From positions 1 through 7,026 of the forward strand of contig DAOVRI010000084.1 of the NCBI GenBank assembly GCA_030628245.1: a stretch of 7,026 nt of DNA, written 5' to 3'. The notes below the pieces were generated by a model. The model worked only from the letters and a program-made list of their open reading frames with translations, had not been told where the DNA came from and did no database searches. The translations under genes were made by a program, and so were the position numbers. Numbering within the stretch: the stretch's first letter is position 1; every line of letters begins with the position of its first letter. Origin of the DNA: Dehalococcoidales bacterium. Lineage in GTDB: Bacteria; Chloroflexota; Dehalococcoidia; Dehalococcoidales; RBG-16-60-22. This document shows, piece after piece, positions 6,170 through 7,026 of the stretch.

Positions 6170-7026
6170 ATGAAAAAGGGAGTTCTTCTTCAATATCAAG
6201 ATTACCTGCCCGTTACTCCCAAAACCCCGTTGTTTACCATCGGGGAGGGGGATACTCCGCTGGTCAGGTGCGACCGGCTGACCAGGAAATACGGCTGCGG
6301 CGAGCTGCATTTCAAGCTGGAAGGGTGCCACCCCACCGGCTCCTTCAAGGACAGGGGCATGGTGATGGCCGTCGCCAGGGCGGTGGAGGACGGCAGCAAA
6401 GCTATCATCTGTGCTTCCACCGGTAATACCAGCGCCTCCGCGGCCGCTTTCGCGGCTTTTTGTGGACTCGAATGCATCATCGTTATTCCCCGGGGTAATA
6501 TCGCCATGGGCAAGCTGGCTCAGGCTGTCATTCACGGCGCGAAGATAGTCGCCATCGACGGTAACTTCGACCGCGCGCTTAACATCGTGCTCGGTCTGAC
6601 TGAAAAACACCCGGTAACGCTGGTGAATTCTCTGAATCCCTATCGCATCGAGGGGCAGAAGACGGCCGCTTTCGAGATTGTCGACGTCCTCGGCGATGCC
6701 CCGGACTATCTTTTTCTGCCGGTGGGAAATGCCGGCAATATTACCGCCTACTGGAAGGGCTTTGTGGAATATTATCAGAAGGGGAGGGCAAAGCATAAGC
6801 CCAGGATGATGGGGTTTCAAGCCGAGGGTGCTGCCCCTATCGTTCGGGGCTATGCTGTTGAGAAACCAGAAACTGTTGCCTCAGCCATAAGAATAGGCAA
6901 TCCGGCTAGCTGGCAAAAGGCAGTAGCCGCTCGCGATGAATCGGGCGGAATTATTGATATGGTTAACGATGAAGAGATTCTAGCTGCCCAGAGCCTTATG
7001 GCAGCTAAAGGAGGTATCTTTGGTGA
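6170..7026 (+). CDS. thrC: Threonine synthase, short class (partial, 3' cut)
   Basis: This PLP enzyme converts O-phosphohomoserine to threonine and phosphate, the last step of the pathway. I translated the frame from ATG 6170 by hand: 285 codons without a stop, running off the window end. The N-terminus LPVTPKTPLFTIGEGDTPLV (13-32) fits the roughly 350-residue class found in Bacillus, Thermus and archaea, not the longer E. coli/yeast type. Residues HPTGSFKDRG (54-63) hold the PLP-binding Lys60. ASTGNTSASAA (82-92) is the substrate/PLP loop, and PVGNAGNITAYWKG (184-197) the glycine-rich loop for the PLP phosphate. The last visible residues, GGIFG, lead into the family's GIFxEPASAA region, so about 65 residues should be missing. 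Related PLP enzymes such as threonine dehydratase are less likely because of the N-terminus and the position next to hom. Homoserine kinase is absent here and may lie downstream. Codon use becomes AT-richer after about 6830. Confidence 0.95.
   Translation, partial: MKKGVLLQYQDYLPVTPKTPLFTIGEGDTPLVRCDRLTRKYGCGELHFKLEGCHPTGSFKDRGMVMAVARAVEDGSKAIICASTGNTSASAAAFAAFCGLECIIVIPRGNIAMGKLAQAVIHGAKIVAIDGNFDRALNIVLGLTEKHPVTLVNSLNPYRIEGQKTAAFEIVDVLGDAPDYLFLPVGNAGNITAYWKGFVEYYQKGRAKHKPRMMGFQAEGAAPIVRGYAVEKPETVASAIRIGNPASWQKAVAARDESGGIIDMVNDEEILAAQSLMAAKGGIFG

Noticed and set aside
6164..6820. Long minus-strand open frame (218 codons) opposite thrC.
   Set aside because: The + strand encodes a clear threonine synthase with all family motifs, and the minus-strand product has no recognisable domain. 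It is a shadow frame in GC-rich coding sequence.

Overview
This is a bacterial chromosomal window with every supported gene on the + strand. Coding is dense and intergenic gaps are short (1 to 122 bases). There is no RNA gene, insertion sequence, CRISPR array or phage gene. The source is probably an anaerobic, moderately GC-rich bacterium. Threonine synthase is of the short class (as in Bacillus, Thermus and many archaea), and a single-TM foldase with two parvulin-like domains precedes homoserine dehydrogenase. That style fits Chloroflexota (Dehalococcoidia-like), but this is a weak inference from gene content and could not be tested here.

Left part (1-1867): the last 22 codons of an unidentified acidic protein are followed closely by an acyl-CoA dehydrogenase family protein (89-1246). 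This keeps the position of the catalytic glutamate, but several surrounding family motifs are altered. Next is a visibly AT-richer gene (1313-1867) for a probable lipoprotein. It carries a chagasin-type (MEROPS I42) cysteine-peptidase inhibitor domain with all three inhibitory-loop motifs recognisable. It looks like an accessory gene between two housekeeping genes.

Middle (1899-3440): L-aspartate oxidase (nadB), the first step of de novo NAD synthesis, complete with all expected active-site residues. Its best start is the ATG at 1899, which removes an apparent overlap with the inhibitor gene. The 122-base gap after it holds a plausible sigma-70-type promoter and the Shine-Dalgarno site for the next gene.

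Right part (3563-7026): a tightly packed apparent operon of a membrane-anchored SurA/PrsA-like foldase with a TTG start, homoserine dehydrogenase with a C-terminal ACT domain (1-base gap), and threonine synthase (2-base gap, cut by the window end). Homoserine dehydrogenase and threonine synthase are the first and last enzymes of the branch from aspartate semialdehyde to threonine. The homoserine kinase between them in the pathway is not in the window. In both parvulin-like domains of the foldase, the two histidines typical of the parvulin active site appear to be replaced in the same way, which is the most interesting protein-level observation here.

No clearly new system was found. The items most worth a second look are the foldase with two degenerate parvulin domains, the AT-rich peptidase-inhibitor lipoprotein and the divergent acyl-CoA dehydrogenase.
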